Below, piece by piece: positions 17,954 through 29,130 of a stretch of 64,000 nucleotides of DNA. The stretch is from Flavisphingopyxis sp963800335. GTDB taxonomy: Bacteria; Pseudomonadota; Alphaproteobacteria; Sphingomonadales; Sphingomonadaceae. A model generated the notes under the pieces. That model saw nothing but the letters and a program-made list of their open reading frames with translations, searched no databases and was not told where the DNA came from. Position numbers and translations under genes: made by a program. The DNA lies in the NCBI GenBank assembly GCA_963800335.1, contig CAWDAN010000002.1, forward strand, positions 124,001 to 188,000, given 5' to 3'. The stretch's first letter is position 1. Every line of letters begins with the position of its first letter.

Positions 17954-18690
17954 CGCGGGTCTTCAGAGCGCTGCATCGAATATTGCAAGCGGTGGTCTGG
18001 CTGGCGGTGCTTGCGCTGATTGCGGTGACGTTGTTCTGGGTTGCACGCAATCGTCCGGGCGACGTGCCGGGCACAGCGCTCGACCTCGGCCAGCCGGTCG
18101 GCATGTTCACCGGACGCAAGCTCGCGGGGCTGACCGAAGATCGCGATGCCTGCCTCGCATTGCTCGACCGGGCGGGTATCGCTTACGAAACGCTCGCTCC
18201 CAAGGGCCAGGGGCAATGTCGCGCGCCCGACCAGGTGCAGCTTGAAGCAGGACCGCCGCTCGCCGTCGCGCTAAGCCCGCGCGACGTCGCGCCGTCGTGC
18301 CCCGTCGCCGCCGCTCTGGCGATGTGGAACTGGAACGTCGTCCAGCCCGCCGCGCTTGAGCATTTGGGATCGCGCGTCGCCAGAATCGAGCATCTTGGCA
18401 GCTACGCCTGCCGCCGCATCTACGGCCGGAGCGAGGCCGCGTGGAGCGAGCACTCCTCCGCTGATGCGATCGACGTTGCCGCTTTCGTCCTGACCGACGG
18501 ACGCCGCGTCAGCGTCATCGGCGACTGGGCGGGCGAGGACAATGAGGCTGCGTTCCTGCACGCGGTGCGCAACGGCGCCTGCGATCTGTTTGCGACCGTC
18601 CTGTCGCCCGATTATAATGCAGCGCACCGCGACCATCTTCACCTCGATCAGGCGGCGCGGGGCGCGATCGGCTGGCGCGGCTGTCGATAG
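17950..18690 (+). CDS. Extensin-like C-terminal domain protein
   Basis: 246 residues. One membrane segment at about residues 12-32 anchors or exports the protein. The rest is the extensin-like domain found in proteobacteria: PLAVALSPRDVAPSCPVAAAL, then HLGSYACRRIYGR, SEHSSADAIDVAAFVL, and a C-terminal SPDYNAAHRDHLHLD. The arrangement of Ser, His, Asp and the terminal HxDHLHLD resembles zinc carboxypeptidase-like (LAS/VanY-type) peptidoglycan enzymes, so a cell-wall role is plausible. It is translationally coupled to the FMN reductase gene. Confidence 0.83.
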   Translation: MTRVFRALHRILQAVVWLAVLALIAVTLFWVARNRPGDVPGTALDLGQPVGMFTGRKLAGLTEDRDACLALLDRAGIAYETLAPKGQGQCRAPDQVQLEAGPPLAVALSPRDVAPSCPVAAALAMWNWNVVQPAALEHLGSRVARIEHLGSYACRRIYGRSEAAWSEHSSADAIDVAAFVLTDGRRVSVIGDWAGEDNEAAFLHAVRNGACDLFATVLSPDYNAAHRDHLHLDQAARGAIGWRGCR

Positions 18691-18749
18691 TTGCTAGCGT
18701 TCGCGGCAAGGCACTGATAAACGGTCGCTAGTTGCGATGCCGCAACGAT

Positions 18750-19784
18750 ATGCGTTTTCTGCTATCGGAACCGAATTTGGCCCCTTTCAGCCCCGCCTCC
18801 GTTCGCAACCAGCTGGTTAAGCTCGATATCGTCGACCGGCTGCATCCGCTGGTCCCGGCGCTGCTGACGCAGCTGTTGTTCGCAGTGCTGTGCAGCATCA
18901 GCGCGGTCGTCGCGCGAACGTTGATAGATATGATTGCGCTCGGCGCAGGGCCGTTCGGCCTGATCATGCCCTTCGTCCTCGTCGCTACGCTGTTCGGTCG
19001 CTGGCAATCGGGGCTGGCAACGCATTTGTTCCTCGTCGGCTACAGCTGGTATTATATCCTGCCCGTCACCGGCAGCTTCGCGTTCGAGAATCCCGCCGAC
19101 GGCCCGCGTATTGCGGTCAACGTAGTGGCCGGACTGGCGATCGTCGGTCTGGGTGAGCTGTTTCGTCGCAGCGTTCGCGCAGCAGTCGAAGATCGCGAGA
19201 TGCTGATCCGCGAGATCGACCATCGCGTTGCCAACAATTTCGCCTCGATCCTATCGATGCTCCGCCTCCAGCGCAGCCGGGTCGACGATGCCGCGGTGCG
19301 CGATGCGCTCGATACCGCCAGTGGCCGCGTCGAAAGCTATGCGCGCGCCCACCAGTCGCTCTATCGCGACGGGGCAAGCGACGAGCGCGTCGACATGCCG
19401 AGCTATCTCGGCGACCTGTGTGCCGCGCTCGAATCGGTGCTGTCCGAAGTATCGGGCGCCGCAATCCGCTGCTGGATCGACGACGTCGCCTTGCCGCGCG
19501 ACCAGGCGGTGACGCTGGGGCTGATCGTCAACGAGGTCGCGACCAACAGCGCCAAGCACGCCTTCGGCCGGTCGCGCGAAGGGCTGATCAGCGTCAAGCT
19601 CGACCACCGCGACAGCCAGATCGTGCTTAGCGTGTCGGACAATGGCAGCGGCATGACGCAGACCGAACGGCCCGGTGGCCTCGGCATGTCGCTGATCACC
19701 GCGCTGGCCAAGCAGGCAGGGGCCGAGGTCGAACGCGAGAGCGGTCCGGACGGCACCAGCTTTCGCTTCGTCATGGAAGGCTAG
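18750..19784 (+). CDS. Membrane sensor histidine kinase (HisKA_2/HWE-type)
   Basis: 344 residues from the ATG at 18750; a TTG six codons earlier is possible. The N-terminal part has four hydrophobic segments between about residues 33 and 138, in the arrangement of DUF4118-type sensor regions. The kinase part has the phosphoacceptor His158 in EIDHRVANNF and the ATPase motifs GLIVNEVATNSAKHAF (N box), SVSDNGSGM and GGLGMSLI (G boxes). In alphaproteobacteria this kinase type often feeds the PhyR general stress system or similar single-domain regulators. No response regulator gene is adjacent, so its partner is elsewhere. Confidence 0.85.
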   Translation: MRFLLSEPNLAPFSPASVRNQLVKLDIVDRLHPLVPALLTQLLFAVLCSISAVVARTLIDMIALGAGPFGLIMPFVLVATLFGRWQSGLATHLFLVGYSWYYILPVTGSFAFENPADGPRIAVNVVAGLAIVGLGELFRRSVRAAVEDREMLIREIDHRVANNFASILSMLRLQRSRVDDAAVRDALDTASGRVESYARAHQSLYRDGASDERVDMPSYLGDLCAALESVLSEVSGAAIRCWIDDVALPRDQAVTLGLIVNEVATNSAKHAFGRSREGLISVKLDHRDSQIVLSVSDNGSGMTQTERPGGLGMSLITALAKQAGAEVERESGPDGTSFRFVMEG

Positions 19785-19843
19785 GCCGGCCCGTCGAGCG
19801 ATAGGTGCTGGCCGTAGCGCCGCTCGACGCCTAGTCTGGCGCG

Positions 19844-20875
19844 ATGACGATCACATCCTCGGTACTCGACACCATCGGCAACACGCCGCTGATCCGCCTC
19901 AACCGTGTGTCCGACGACACCGGCTGCGAAATCCTCGGCAAGGCTGAATTCCTCAATCCCGGCCAGTCGGTCAAGGACCGCGCCGCGCTGTCGATCGTCC
20001 GCGACGCGATGGCGCGCGGCGACCTTCGTCCCGGCGGGACGATCGTCGAGGGGACCGCGGGCAATACCGGCATCGGCCTCGCCCTCGTCGGCAACGCGCT
20101 CGGCATGAAGAGCGTCATCGTCATTCCCGAAACGCAGACGCGCGAGAAGAAGGATGCGCTGAGAGCTCTTGGTGCGCAGCTGGTCGAGGTGCCGGCGGTG
20201 CCGTATCGCGACCCCAATAATTACATCAAGGTCGCGGGGCGGATGGCCGAACGCCTGAAGCGCGATAACCCGGCGGGAGCGATCTGGGCCAACCAGTTCG
20301 ACAACGTCGCCAACCGTGCCGCGCATATCGCCACGACGGGCCCCGAAATCTGGGAGCAGACCGGGGGCAATATCGATGGTTTCATCTGCGCGGTCGGCAC
20401 CGGCGGAACGCTCGCCGGCTGCGCGATGGCGCTACGCGAACGCAATCCCGACATCGCGATAGGGCTCGCCGACCCGCCAGGCGCGGCGCTGTTCAGCTAC
20501 TATACGACGGGCGAACTGGCGAGCGAGGGCGGCTCGGTCACCGAGGGCATCGGCCAGGGCCGGATCACCGCCAACCTCGAAGGTTTGAGCGTCGACCATG
20601 CCTTCCGCATACCCGATGCCGAAACGGTCACGACGGTGTTCGACCTGGTGCGCGACGAGGGCCTGTGTCTCGGCAGCTCGTCGGGGGTCAATGTCGCCGG
20701 AGCGGTCCGGATGGCACGCGCGATGGGGCCAGGTCATACGATCGTGACGATCCTGTGCGATCCCGGCACGCGCTATCAGTCGCGACTGTTCAACCCAGAG
20801 TTCCTGCACGGAAAAGGCCTGCCGGTGCCCGACTGGCTCGAGGCTGACGGCGCGATGCTACCCGATTTCGTCTAG
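19844..20875 (+). CDS. cysK: Cysteine synthase A (O-acetylserine sulfhydrylase)
   Basis: 343 residues. The PLP Lys44 is in NPGQSVKDRAAL. The substrate loop is EGTAGNTGIGLAL and the phosphate-binding loop is AVGTGGTLAG; GSSSGVNVAGA closes the cofactor pocket. It makes cysteine from O-acetylserine and sulfide. It is slightly longer than the E. coli enzyme because of a C-terminal tail. It converges on the sugar dehydrogenase gene with only 7 bases between stops. Confidence 0.92.
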   Translation: MTITSSVLDTIGNTPLIRLNRVSDDTGCEILGKAEFLNPGQSVKDRAALSIVRDAMARGDLRPGGTIVEGTAGNTGIGLALVGNALGMKSVIVIPETQTREKKDALRALGAQLVEVPAVPYRDPNNYIKVAGRMAERLKRDNPAGAIWANQFDNVANRAAHIATTGPEIWEQTGGNIDGFICAVGTGGTLAGCAMALRERNPDIAIGLADPPGAALFSYYTTGELASEGGSVTEGIGQGRITANLEGLSVDHAFRIPDAETVTTVFDLVRDEGLCLGSSSGVNVAGAVRMARAMGPGHTIVTILCDPGTRYQSRLFNPEFLHGKGLPVPDWLEADGAMLPDFV

Positions 20876-20882
20876 CCGCGGA

Positions 20883-22124
20883 TCAGCGCGGCGTCAGCTT
20901 GAGCAGCTTTCCGTCGTCGCCGTCCTCAAGCAGCCAGATTGCGCCGTCGGGCCCCTGCTGGACGTCGCGAATCCGCCGTCCGAGTTCCCAGCGGTCGGCT
21001 TTTTGCGGCTTGCCGCCATCGATCGTCACGCGGATCAGCGATTCGCCCGATAGCGCGCCGAGCAGCAGCGAGCCCTTCCACGCGGGGAACATGTCGCCCG
21101 AATAATAGAGCAACCCGGCGGGTGAGACTGACGGGACCCAATAAAGCGCGGGCAGGGCATAGCCGTCATTGGCGGCCGGCCTGGGGATCGGGCTGCCGTC
21201 GTAATTGTCGCCGAACGAGACGTTGGGCCAGCCATAATTCCTGCCCGCCTCGATCTGGTTGAGCTCGTCGCCACCCCGCGGACCCATCTCGATTTCCCAC
21301 AGCCTGCCGTCGGGCGAAAAGGTCAGGCCATAGGGATTGCGATGGCCGCTCGACCATGTTTCGGCGGGTACAGTGTTGGTCCCGGCCATGGCGACGCTGC
21401 GCCCCTTGGCGGTCGTGGCTGCGCCGGTATTGCGCGGCGGATCGGTGATCGTAACGCTCTGTGCGCCGACCTTGCCAGCCATCGGATTATTCGCTGCCGG
21501 CTGGCCGTCGAGCGTCAGGTGGACGATCTTGCCGAGCGCCTGATCGGGATCCTGCGCCGGGGTGAAGCGCTGGCGCTCACCCGAGGTCAGATAGAGCGAC
21601 TGGCCATCAGGTGCGAAGGCGATGACGCCACCGAACTGGCCGCCCTTGCCGCGGGGCAGCTGTCGCCAGACGACAGTGACATCGCTCAGCTTCGATCCGT
21701 CGGCGGCAAGCGTTCCGCGTGCCAGCGCGAGGCCGGAACCGCCGTCACCGGGTTCGGCATAGCTCAGATAGACGCGGCGACTGCTGACGAAATCGGGGGC
21801 CAGCGCCACATCGAGCAGGCCGCCCTGGCCGCCGTAATCGACCGCCGGGATGCCTGCGACCTCGCGCTTGGTCTTGGTTGCGGTGTCATAGAGTTGCAGA
21901 TGCCCGGTTTTTTCGGTGACCAGCGCCTGGCTGGTGCCGGGGAGGAAGACGATCGCCCACGGATTGTCGAAGTCGGCCTGTTCGGCAATCGCGAACGGCT
22001 GGCCGCTCGAAGGCTGGTCGCCCGAGGCTTTCGCGGTGCCGCCATTGGCGGTCGCCGAGTTTCCGTTGCAGGCAGCCAGCGCGATGGCGAGCGGGGGCAG
22101 GGCGACGAGGGTGGCGATCTTCAT
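20883..22124 (-). CDS. PQQ-dependent soluble aldose sugar dehydrogenase (YliI-type) lipoprotein
   Basis: 413 residues from the ATG at 22124, which gives a signal peptide ending in the lipobox L-A-A-C. The six-bladed GdhB-type propeller is recognised by DNPWAIVFLPGTSQALVTEKTG, LDVALAPDF, RNPYGLTFSPDGRLWEIEMGPRGGDELN and the C-terminal GPDGAIWLLEDGDDGKLLKLTPR. The His-Arg pair in GHRNPYGL is part of the sugar/PQQ site. It probably oxidises aldoses in the periplasm. The longer open frame to 22304 is not needed. Confidence 0.9.
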   Translation of the reverse strand: MKIATLVALPPLAIALAACNGNSATANGGTAKASGDQPSSGQPFAIAEQADFDNPWAIVFLPGTSQALVTEKTGHLQLYDTATKTKREVAGIPAVDYGGQGGLLDVALAPDFVSSRRVYLSYAEPGDGGSGLALARGTLAADGSKLSDVTVVWRQLPRGKGGQFGGVIAFAPDGQSLYLTSGERQRFTPAQDPDQALGKIVHLTLDGQPAANNPMAGKVGAQSVTITDPPRNTGAATTAKGRSVAMAGTNTVPAETWSSGHRNPYGLTFSPDGRLWEIEMGPRGGDELNQIEAGRNYGWPNVSFGDNYDGSPIPRPAANDGYALPALYWVPSVSPAGLLYYSGDMFPAWKGSLLLGALSGESLIRVTIDGGKPQKADRWELGRRIRDVQQGPDGAIWLLEDGDDGKLLKLTPR

Positions 22125-22224
22125 AAGGCGGTTCCTGAATTCTGCGGGGTCGAAGGCGCGTAGACGGTTTGAAGGAGAACGAACTTTATCTCCAGACGGT
22201 TGCATGACGATGGCAGATAAGTCG

Positions 22225-22962
22225 TCATTTCTTGACCCGCCATTCGCGCGCGTAGGTCGATTCCTCGCCATATTTGCGCGCCGCCGCCGCGGCCTGTTCG
22301 GCAAGTTCGGCGTCGGTCGAGGCGCGCGCGACGGCGTGCTTGATCAGCGTATCGCGCGCGATCGGCACGACCTGCGCGATCGGCGTCCCGGCGGGCAGGT
22401 CGAAGGTCCCGGTCGGGCCCGACCAGACGAAGGGCAGATTGACCGTGGTATCGAACCGGTCGCCATCGACGACGCCCGAAAAGCAGGTGAAGGGCAGGTC
22501 GGGGCGGCTCAGCGGTTGGGTGAACAGCAGCGAATAGCCCTCTGGCACCTTGATCCGCCATGGGTTGATGAACTTCAATGGCATCGTGCTCGCAAACGGA
22601 TCGGCGGGTGCGCCGATTTGGCCCGGGTGATGCTGTTCGATCGGCTGGAACGGCGCAGCGGGATCCCAGCCGAGCTGGATCGATACGCGATCCTCGGGCA
22701 CCATGATCCGGACGGTGAAGGGCAGGGGAATGACGAAGCCGAGCGAAAACGCGTCGGTCATCGGCAGGCATGCCTTGACGGTCAGTCCTGGCAGGCCGTG
22801 CGCGTCGGGCATGCCCATCTCGCGGTCGAGCCGCTTGAACCAGTCGGGGGCGAAGCGGATCGCGCGTTCGGGCGAAGGGATTTTGCCAATCAGTGCGGGA
22901 TCGCAGAGGAATTCGATCGCGGTGTTCGCGGCGGGGGCGCTGCTCGCCGTGGCATCGGTCAT
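22225..22962 (-). CDS. Uncharacterised conserved protein, about 245 residues
   Basis: I cannot assign a function. From the ATG at 22962 the protein is 245 residues, without signal peptide or membrane segment. It looks like a soluble all-beta protein: LPFTVRIMVPEDRVSIQLGW, a central FINPWRIKVPEGYSLLFTQPL, FTCFSGVVDGDRFDTTVNLPFVW and DLPAGTPIAQVVPI. The Pro-Trp and P-x-G-x-S-L-L-F steps and the terminal GTPIAQVVP resemble uncharacterised proteins of similar size that also occur in phages (DUF6065-like), but this is a weak impression. The C-terminus is an Ala/Glu-rich helix. It is divergent from the rimP operon. Confidence 0.6.
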   Translation of the reverse strand: MTDATASSAPAANTAIEFLCDPALIGKIPSPERAIRFAPDWFKRLDREMGMPDAHGLPGLTVKACLPMTDAFSLGFVIPLPFTVRIMVPEDRVSIQLGWDPAAPFQPIEQHHPGQIGAPADPFASTMPLKFINPWRIKVPEGYSLLFTQPLSRPDLPFTCFSGVVDGDRFDTTVNLPFVWSGPTGTFDLPAGTPIAQVVPIARDTLIKHAVARASTDAELAEQAAAAARKYGEESTYAREWRVKK

Positions 22963-23045
22963 GCGATCGTCCCTCCTGCCGTGGCAATGCCGCGATCCTG
23001 TCGCCCCGCGCCCCGCATGGCAAGCCCGCCTGCCGACAAATCCGC

Positions 23046-23074
23046 TTGCCAACGCCGCTCGTGCGCCCTATCTA
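23046..23074 (+). promoter_or_regulatory. Probable promoter of the rimP-nusA-infB operon
   Basis: TTGCCA and TATCTA are separated by exactly 17 bases, about 105 bases upstream of the rimP start. This gap (22963-23178) is the only good place for a promoter of the operon, and it separates it from the divergent uncharacterised gene. Confidence 0.55.
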
Positions 23075-23178
23075 AGCGCCATCCTGAAATGGTCACGATT
23101 TTTCAGGCTGGCGCCGCAAGGGGCCGGCAGGGAGCCTCGCTGCCATTCGAACCGTATCGACCCTGCAAAGGACGCAAT

Positions 23179-23721
23179 TTGTCGCTGACCGATGACCTGA
23201 CCCCGATGATCGCCGCCGAGGCGCAAGCGCTCGGTTTCGATCTTGTGCGCGTCAAGCTGTTCGCCGGTGATGATCGCACGCTGCAGGTGATGGCCGAACG
23301 GCCCGACACGCGCCAGCTGACGATCGACGATTGCGGCGCGCTGTCGCGCGCGATTTCCGAACGGCTCGACGCGCTCGAAGAGGCGGGCAAGGACCCGATC
23401 GACGGGACCTACCGACTCGAAGTCAGCTCGCCGGGGATCGACCGTCCGTTGACGCGGCGCGCCGATTTTAACGACTGGGCGGGCCACGAGGCGCGCATCT
23501 CGGTCGTCGAGGCAGTCGGCGGGCTCAAGACCGTCAAGGGCGACATCGTCGGGATCGACGGCGACATCGTCACGATCGCCGACAACAAGCACGGAACGCA
23601 GAAAATCGCGTTCGACAATATCCATAGCGCGAAGCTCAAGCTGACCGATGCGCTGATCGCCTCCACCGCTCCGCTCGCACAGGACGGCGCGGAATTCATC
23701 GAAGAAGAAGGACAGGACTGA
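23179..23721 (+). CDS. rimP: Ribosome maturation factor RimP
   Basis: 180 residues from a TTG start at 23179, behind an AAAGGA site; no ATG is present at the conserved N-terminus. The protein begins LSLTDDLTPMIAAEAQALG. The two RimP domains are present: the N-terminal domain with YRLEVSSPGIDRPLTRRADF, and a C-terminal SH3-like barrel with KTVKGDIVGIDGDIVTI. It helps assemble the 30S subunit. It is the first gene of the rimP-nusA-ylxR-infB-rbfA transcription unit, with one base between its stop and the ATG of nusA. Confidence 0.93.
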   Translation: MSLTDDLTPMIAAEAQALGFDLVRVKLFAGDDRTLQVMAERPDTRQLTIDDCGALSRAISERLDALEEAGKDPIDGTYRLEVSSPGIDRPLTRRADFNDWAGHEARISVVEAVGGLKTVKGDIVGIDGDIVTIADNKHGTQKIAFDNIHSAKLKLTDALIASTAPLAQDGAEFIEEEGQD

Positions 23722-23722
23722 C

Positions 23723-25357
23723 ATGGCCAATGCCATTTCCGCCAACAAGGCCGAACTGCTCGCGATCGCGACCTCGGTCGCCAACGAAAAGCTCATCGAC
23801 AAGTCGATCGTCATCGAGGCGATGGAAGAAGCGATCCAGCGCGCGGCGCGCGCGCGCTTCGGCCAGGAGAACGACATTCGTGCCAAGCTTGACCCGCAGA
23901 CCGGCGATCTTCGCCTGTGGCGCGTCGTCGAGGTCGTCGAAGAGGTCGACGATCATTTCAAGCAGGTTGACCTGAAACAGGCGCAGAAGCTCCAGGCCGA
24001 TGCTGCCATTGGCGACTTCATCGTCGATCCGCTGCCCGCGATCGACCTTGGCCGCATCGACGCCCAGTCGGCCAAGCAGGTCATCTTCCAGAAGGTCCGC
24101 GACGCCGAGCGCGAACGCCAGTTCGAGGAATTCAAGGATCGCGGCGGTGAGCTGATCACCGGCGTCGTCAAGTCGGTCGAGTTCGGCCATGTCGTGGTCA
24201 ACCTCGGCCGCGCCGAGGGCGTCATTCGCCGCGACCAGCAGATCCCGCGCGAAGTCGCCCGCGTCGGCGACCGTGTCCGTGCGCTGATCCTCAGCGTTCG
24301 CCGCGAAAACCGCGGCCCGCAGATTTTCCTCAGCCGCGCGCATCCCGATTTCATGGAGAAGCTGTTCGCGCAGGAAGTCCCCGAAATCTATGACGGCATC
24401 ATCGAGATCAAGGCTTCGGCCCGCGATCCCGGCAGCCGCGCCAAGATCGGCGTGATCAGCCACGACAGCAGCATCGACCCGGTCGGTGCCTGCGTCGGCA
24501 TGAAGGGCAGCCGCGTCCAGGCGGTCGTCCAGGAAATGCAGGGCGAGAAGATCGACATCATCCCGTGGAGCGAGGACACCGCGACATTTGCGGTCAACGC
24601 ACTCCAGCCCGCGACCGTCAGCCGCGTCGTCATCGACGAGGAAGAAACGCGGATCGAAGTCGTCGTGCCCGAAGACCAGCTCAGCCTGGCGATCGGCCGT
24701 CGCGGCCAGAATGTTCGCCTCGCCAGCCAGCTGACCGGCCACGCGATCGATATCATGACCGAAGACGATGCCAGCGAGAAGCGCCAGCGCGAATTCATGG
24801 AACGCACCAGCATGTTCCAGGAAGAGCTCGACGTCGACGAGACGCTGTCGCAGCTGCTCGTCGCCGAAGGCTTCGTCGAACTCGAAGAGGTCGCCTATGT
24901 CGGTGCCGACGAAATCGCCAGCATCGAAGGATTTGACGAAGAGCTCGCCGAAGAGCTGCAGAGCCGCGCCAAGGAAGCGCTCGACCGCCGCGAGGAGGCT
25001 GCCCGCGCCGAACGCCGCGAGCTGGGCGTGGAAGACGCGCTCGCCGACATGCCGCACCTCACCGAGGCGATGCTCGTCACGCTCGGCAAGGCAGGGATCA
25101 AGACGCTCGACGATCTCGCCGATCTTGCCACCGACGAACTCGTCCAGAAGAAGCGCGCCGAACCGCGCCGCCGTCCCGACCAGCGTTCGCGCCCCGAGGA
25201 CAAGGGCGGGGTGCTCGGCGAGTACGGCCTGACCGAAGAACAGGGCAACGAGACGATCATGGCGGCGCGCGCGCACTGGTTCGAGGACGAAGAGTCGTCG
25301 GACGCAGCGCCCGCCAAGGCCGAAGGGGAGGACGCGGTTGCGGACCCTTCCCAATGA
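23723..25357 (+). CDS. nusA: Transcription termination/antitermination factor NusA
   Basis: 544 residues. The N-terminal RNA polymerase-binding domain (residues about 1-125) is followed by an S1 domain (GELITGVVKSVEFGHVVVNLG), two KH domains (with DPVGACVGMKGSRVQAVVQE and LAIGRRGQNVRLASQLTG) and two acidic helix-hairpin-helix repeats near residues 370-500. The C-terminal repeats are typical of alphaproteobacteria and E. coli but not of Bacillus. The C-terminal 20 bases overlap the start of the ylxR gene. Confidence 0.96.
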   Translation: MANAISANKAELLAIATSVANEKLIDKSIVIEAMEEAIQRAARARFGQENDIRAKLDPQTGDLRLWRVVEVVEEVDDHFKQVDLKQAQKLQADAAIGDFIVDPLPAIDLGRIDAQSAKQVIFQKVRDAERERQFEEFKDRGGELITGVVKSVEFGHVVVNLGRAEGVIRRDQQIPREVARVGDRVRALILSVRRENRGPQIFLSRAHPDFMEKLFAQEVPEIYDGIIEIKASARDPGSRAKIGVISHDSSIDPVGACVGMKGSRVQAVVQEMQGEKIDIIPWSEDTATFAVNALQPATVSRVVIDEEETRIEVVVPEDQLSLAIGRRGQNVRLASQLTGHAIDIMTEDDASEKRQREFMERTSMFQEELDVDETLSQLLVAEGFVELEEVAYVGADEIASIEGFDEELAEELQSRAKEALDRREEAARAERRELGVEDALADMPHLTEAMLVTLGKAGIKTLDDLADLATDELVQKKRAEPRRRPDQRSRPEDKGGVLGEYGLTEEQGNETIMAARAHWFEDEESSDAAPAKAEGEDAVADPSQ

Positions 25358-26111
25358 CACCCAACGCGTAACGCGTAAGGGCAAGATCGCGACGCCGCCC
25401 GAGCGGCGTTGCATCCTGACCGGCGAACGGGACGAGCGCGGCGCGATGATTCGCCTCGCGCTCGGCCCCGACGGTCGTCTTGCGCCCGACGTTCTGGCCA
25501 AGGCGCCCGGACGCGGCGCGTGGATCGCGGTCACGCGCGACGAACTTGAAACCGCGCGCCTCAACGGCAAGCTAAAGGGTGCGCTCGCGCGCGCCTTCAA
25601 GGGCGAACCGGTGATCGTTCCCGAGAGTTTGGCCGACGATATCGCCACCCGCCTTCAGGCCGCAATGCTCGATCGGCTAGGGCTCGAAGCGCGTGCCGGC
25701 ACGCTGCTGACCGGCGCCGATCGCGTCGACGGCGCGGCGCGCGGCGGCCAGGTGGCGATGCTGCTTCATGCCGCCGATGCCTCGCCCGATGGCCGCTCGA
25801 AACGCGACCAGTCATGGCGCGTCGGGCGCGGCGCGGAGGGCAGCGGGCTTGCCGGGCAAATCTTGCCGGTGGACCGAGACGCCCTATCTATGGCATTGGG
25901 CCGCGATAATGTCGTGCACGTCGCCCTGGTCGACGATCGCGCGGCGGCACGGGTGGCGGCGATCCTCGATCGCTGGCGAAAATATCTAGGATGCGGTAAG
26001 GACACGGCAAATTCGGGACCGACCCCGGAGATCGCCGGAGCCGGACCGATTGATGCGTCCGGTGCTGATGCGCCCGGGGCCGATGAGTTTTTTAAGGACG
26101 ATAGAAGCTAA
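25338..26111 (+). CDS. YlxR-family RNA-binding protein fused to an L7Ae-like domain (DUF448)
   Basis: 257 residues from a TTG start inside the end of nusA. The first 90 residues are YlxR/DUF448: RRCILTGERDERGAMIRLALGPDG and APGRGAWIA. The second part (about residues 110-220) has a KGxL7Ae-like look: AARGGQVAMLLHAADASPDG, then DALSMALGRDNVVHVALVD. The two-domain form is common in alphaproteobacteria, whereas Gram-positives carry them as separate genes. It presumably binds RNA in transcription or ribosome assembly. The last 35 residues are Gly/Ala/Pro-rich and probably unstructured. Confidence 0.85.
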   Translation: MRTLPNDTQRVTRKGKIATPPERRCILTGERDERGAMIRLALGPDGRLAPDVLAKAPGRGAWIAVTRDELETARLNGKLKGALARAFKGEPVIVPESLADDIATRLQAAMLDRLGLEARAGTLLTGADRVDGAARGGQVAMLLHAADASPDGRSKRDQSWRVGRGAEGSGLAGQILPVDRDALSMALGRDNVVHVALVDDRAAARVAAILDRWRKYLGCGKDTANSGPTPEIAGAGPIDASGADAPGADEFFKDDRS

Positions 26112-26113
26112 AG

Positions 26114-28648
<2,535 letters not shown>

Positions 28649-28653
28649 CATTA

Positions 28654-28678
28654 CCGGTGAAAGCTGCGCTTTCACCGG
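28654..28678 (+). promoter_or_regulatory. Perfect hairpin between infB and rbfA
   Basis: CCGGTGAAAGC and GCTTTCACCGG form an 11-base-pair stem around a TGC loop, 5 bases after the infB stop. No T-tract follows, so it is not a standard terminator. It could be an mRNA-processing or stability element or a weak attenuator inside the operon. Confidence 0.7.
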
Positions 28679-28698
28679 GTTACGGTTGAGGAACAGAC

Positions 28699-29098
28699 AT
28701 GGCCAAATTCAACGACACCTCGTCCGAAGGACGCTCGGTCCGCCTGCTGCGCGTTGGCGAGCAGATGCGCCATATCCTGTCCGAAATCCTGATGCGCGGC
28801 GACGTTCATGACGATTTGCTGCAATCGCATCTCGTCAGCGTGACCGAGGTGCGCATGTCGCCCGACCTCAGGCACGCCACCGTCTTCGTCAAACCGCTGC
28901 TCGGCCAGAACGAGGAAGCGGTGCTGAAGGCGCTGCGGACCAACACCGCCTTCCTCCAGCGCGAAGTCGCACAGCCGCGTGCAGATGAAATACGCCGCCA
29001 AATTGAAATTTCTCGCCGACGAGAGCTTCGACGAGGCGAGCCACGTCGAAAAGCTGCTCAAGGACCCCAAGGTCGCGCAGGATATCGGCGAGGACTAG
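28699..29098 (+). CDS. rbfA: Ribosome-binding factor A, interrupted by one single-base insertion
   Basis: The first 92 codons give the RbfA fold: RLLRVGEQMRHILSEILMRG, then VSVTEVRMSPDLRHATVFV and ALRTNTAFLQREVA. Near 28977 one extra C shifts the frame. In the corrected frame the protein goes on with RVQMKYAAKLKFLADESFDEA and ends KDPKVAQDIGED at the TAG of 29098, which is the expected C-terminus with the FxxDxSxxxA motif. Total length is about 132 residues, normal for RbfA. It matures 16S rRNA in the 30S subunit. The insertion is most likely a sequencing error. Confidence 0.88.
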
Positions 29099-29130
29099 AA
29101 GGCGCTGCGCTGCCTCGCTAGGACAGCCGC

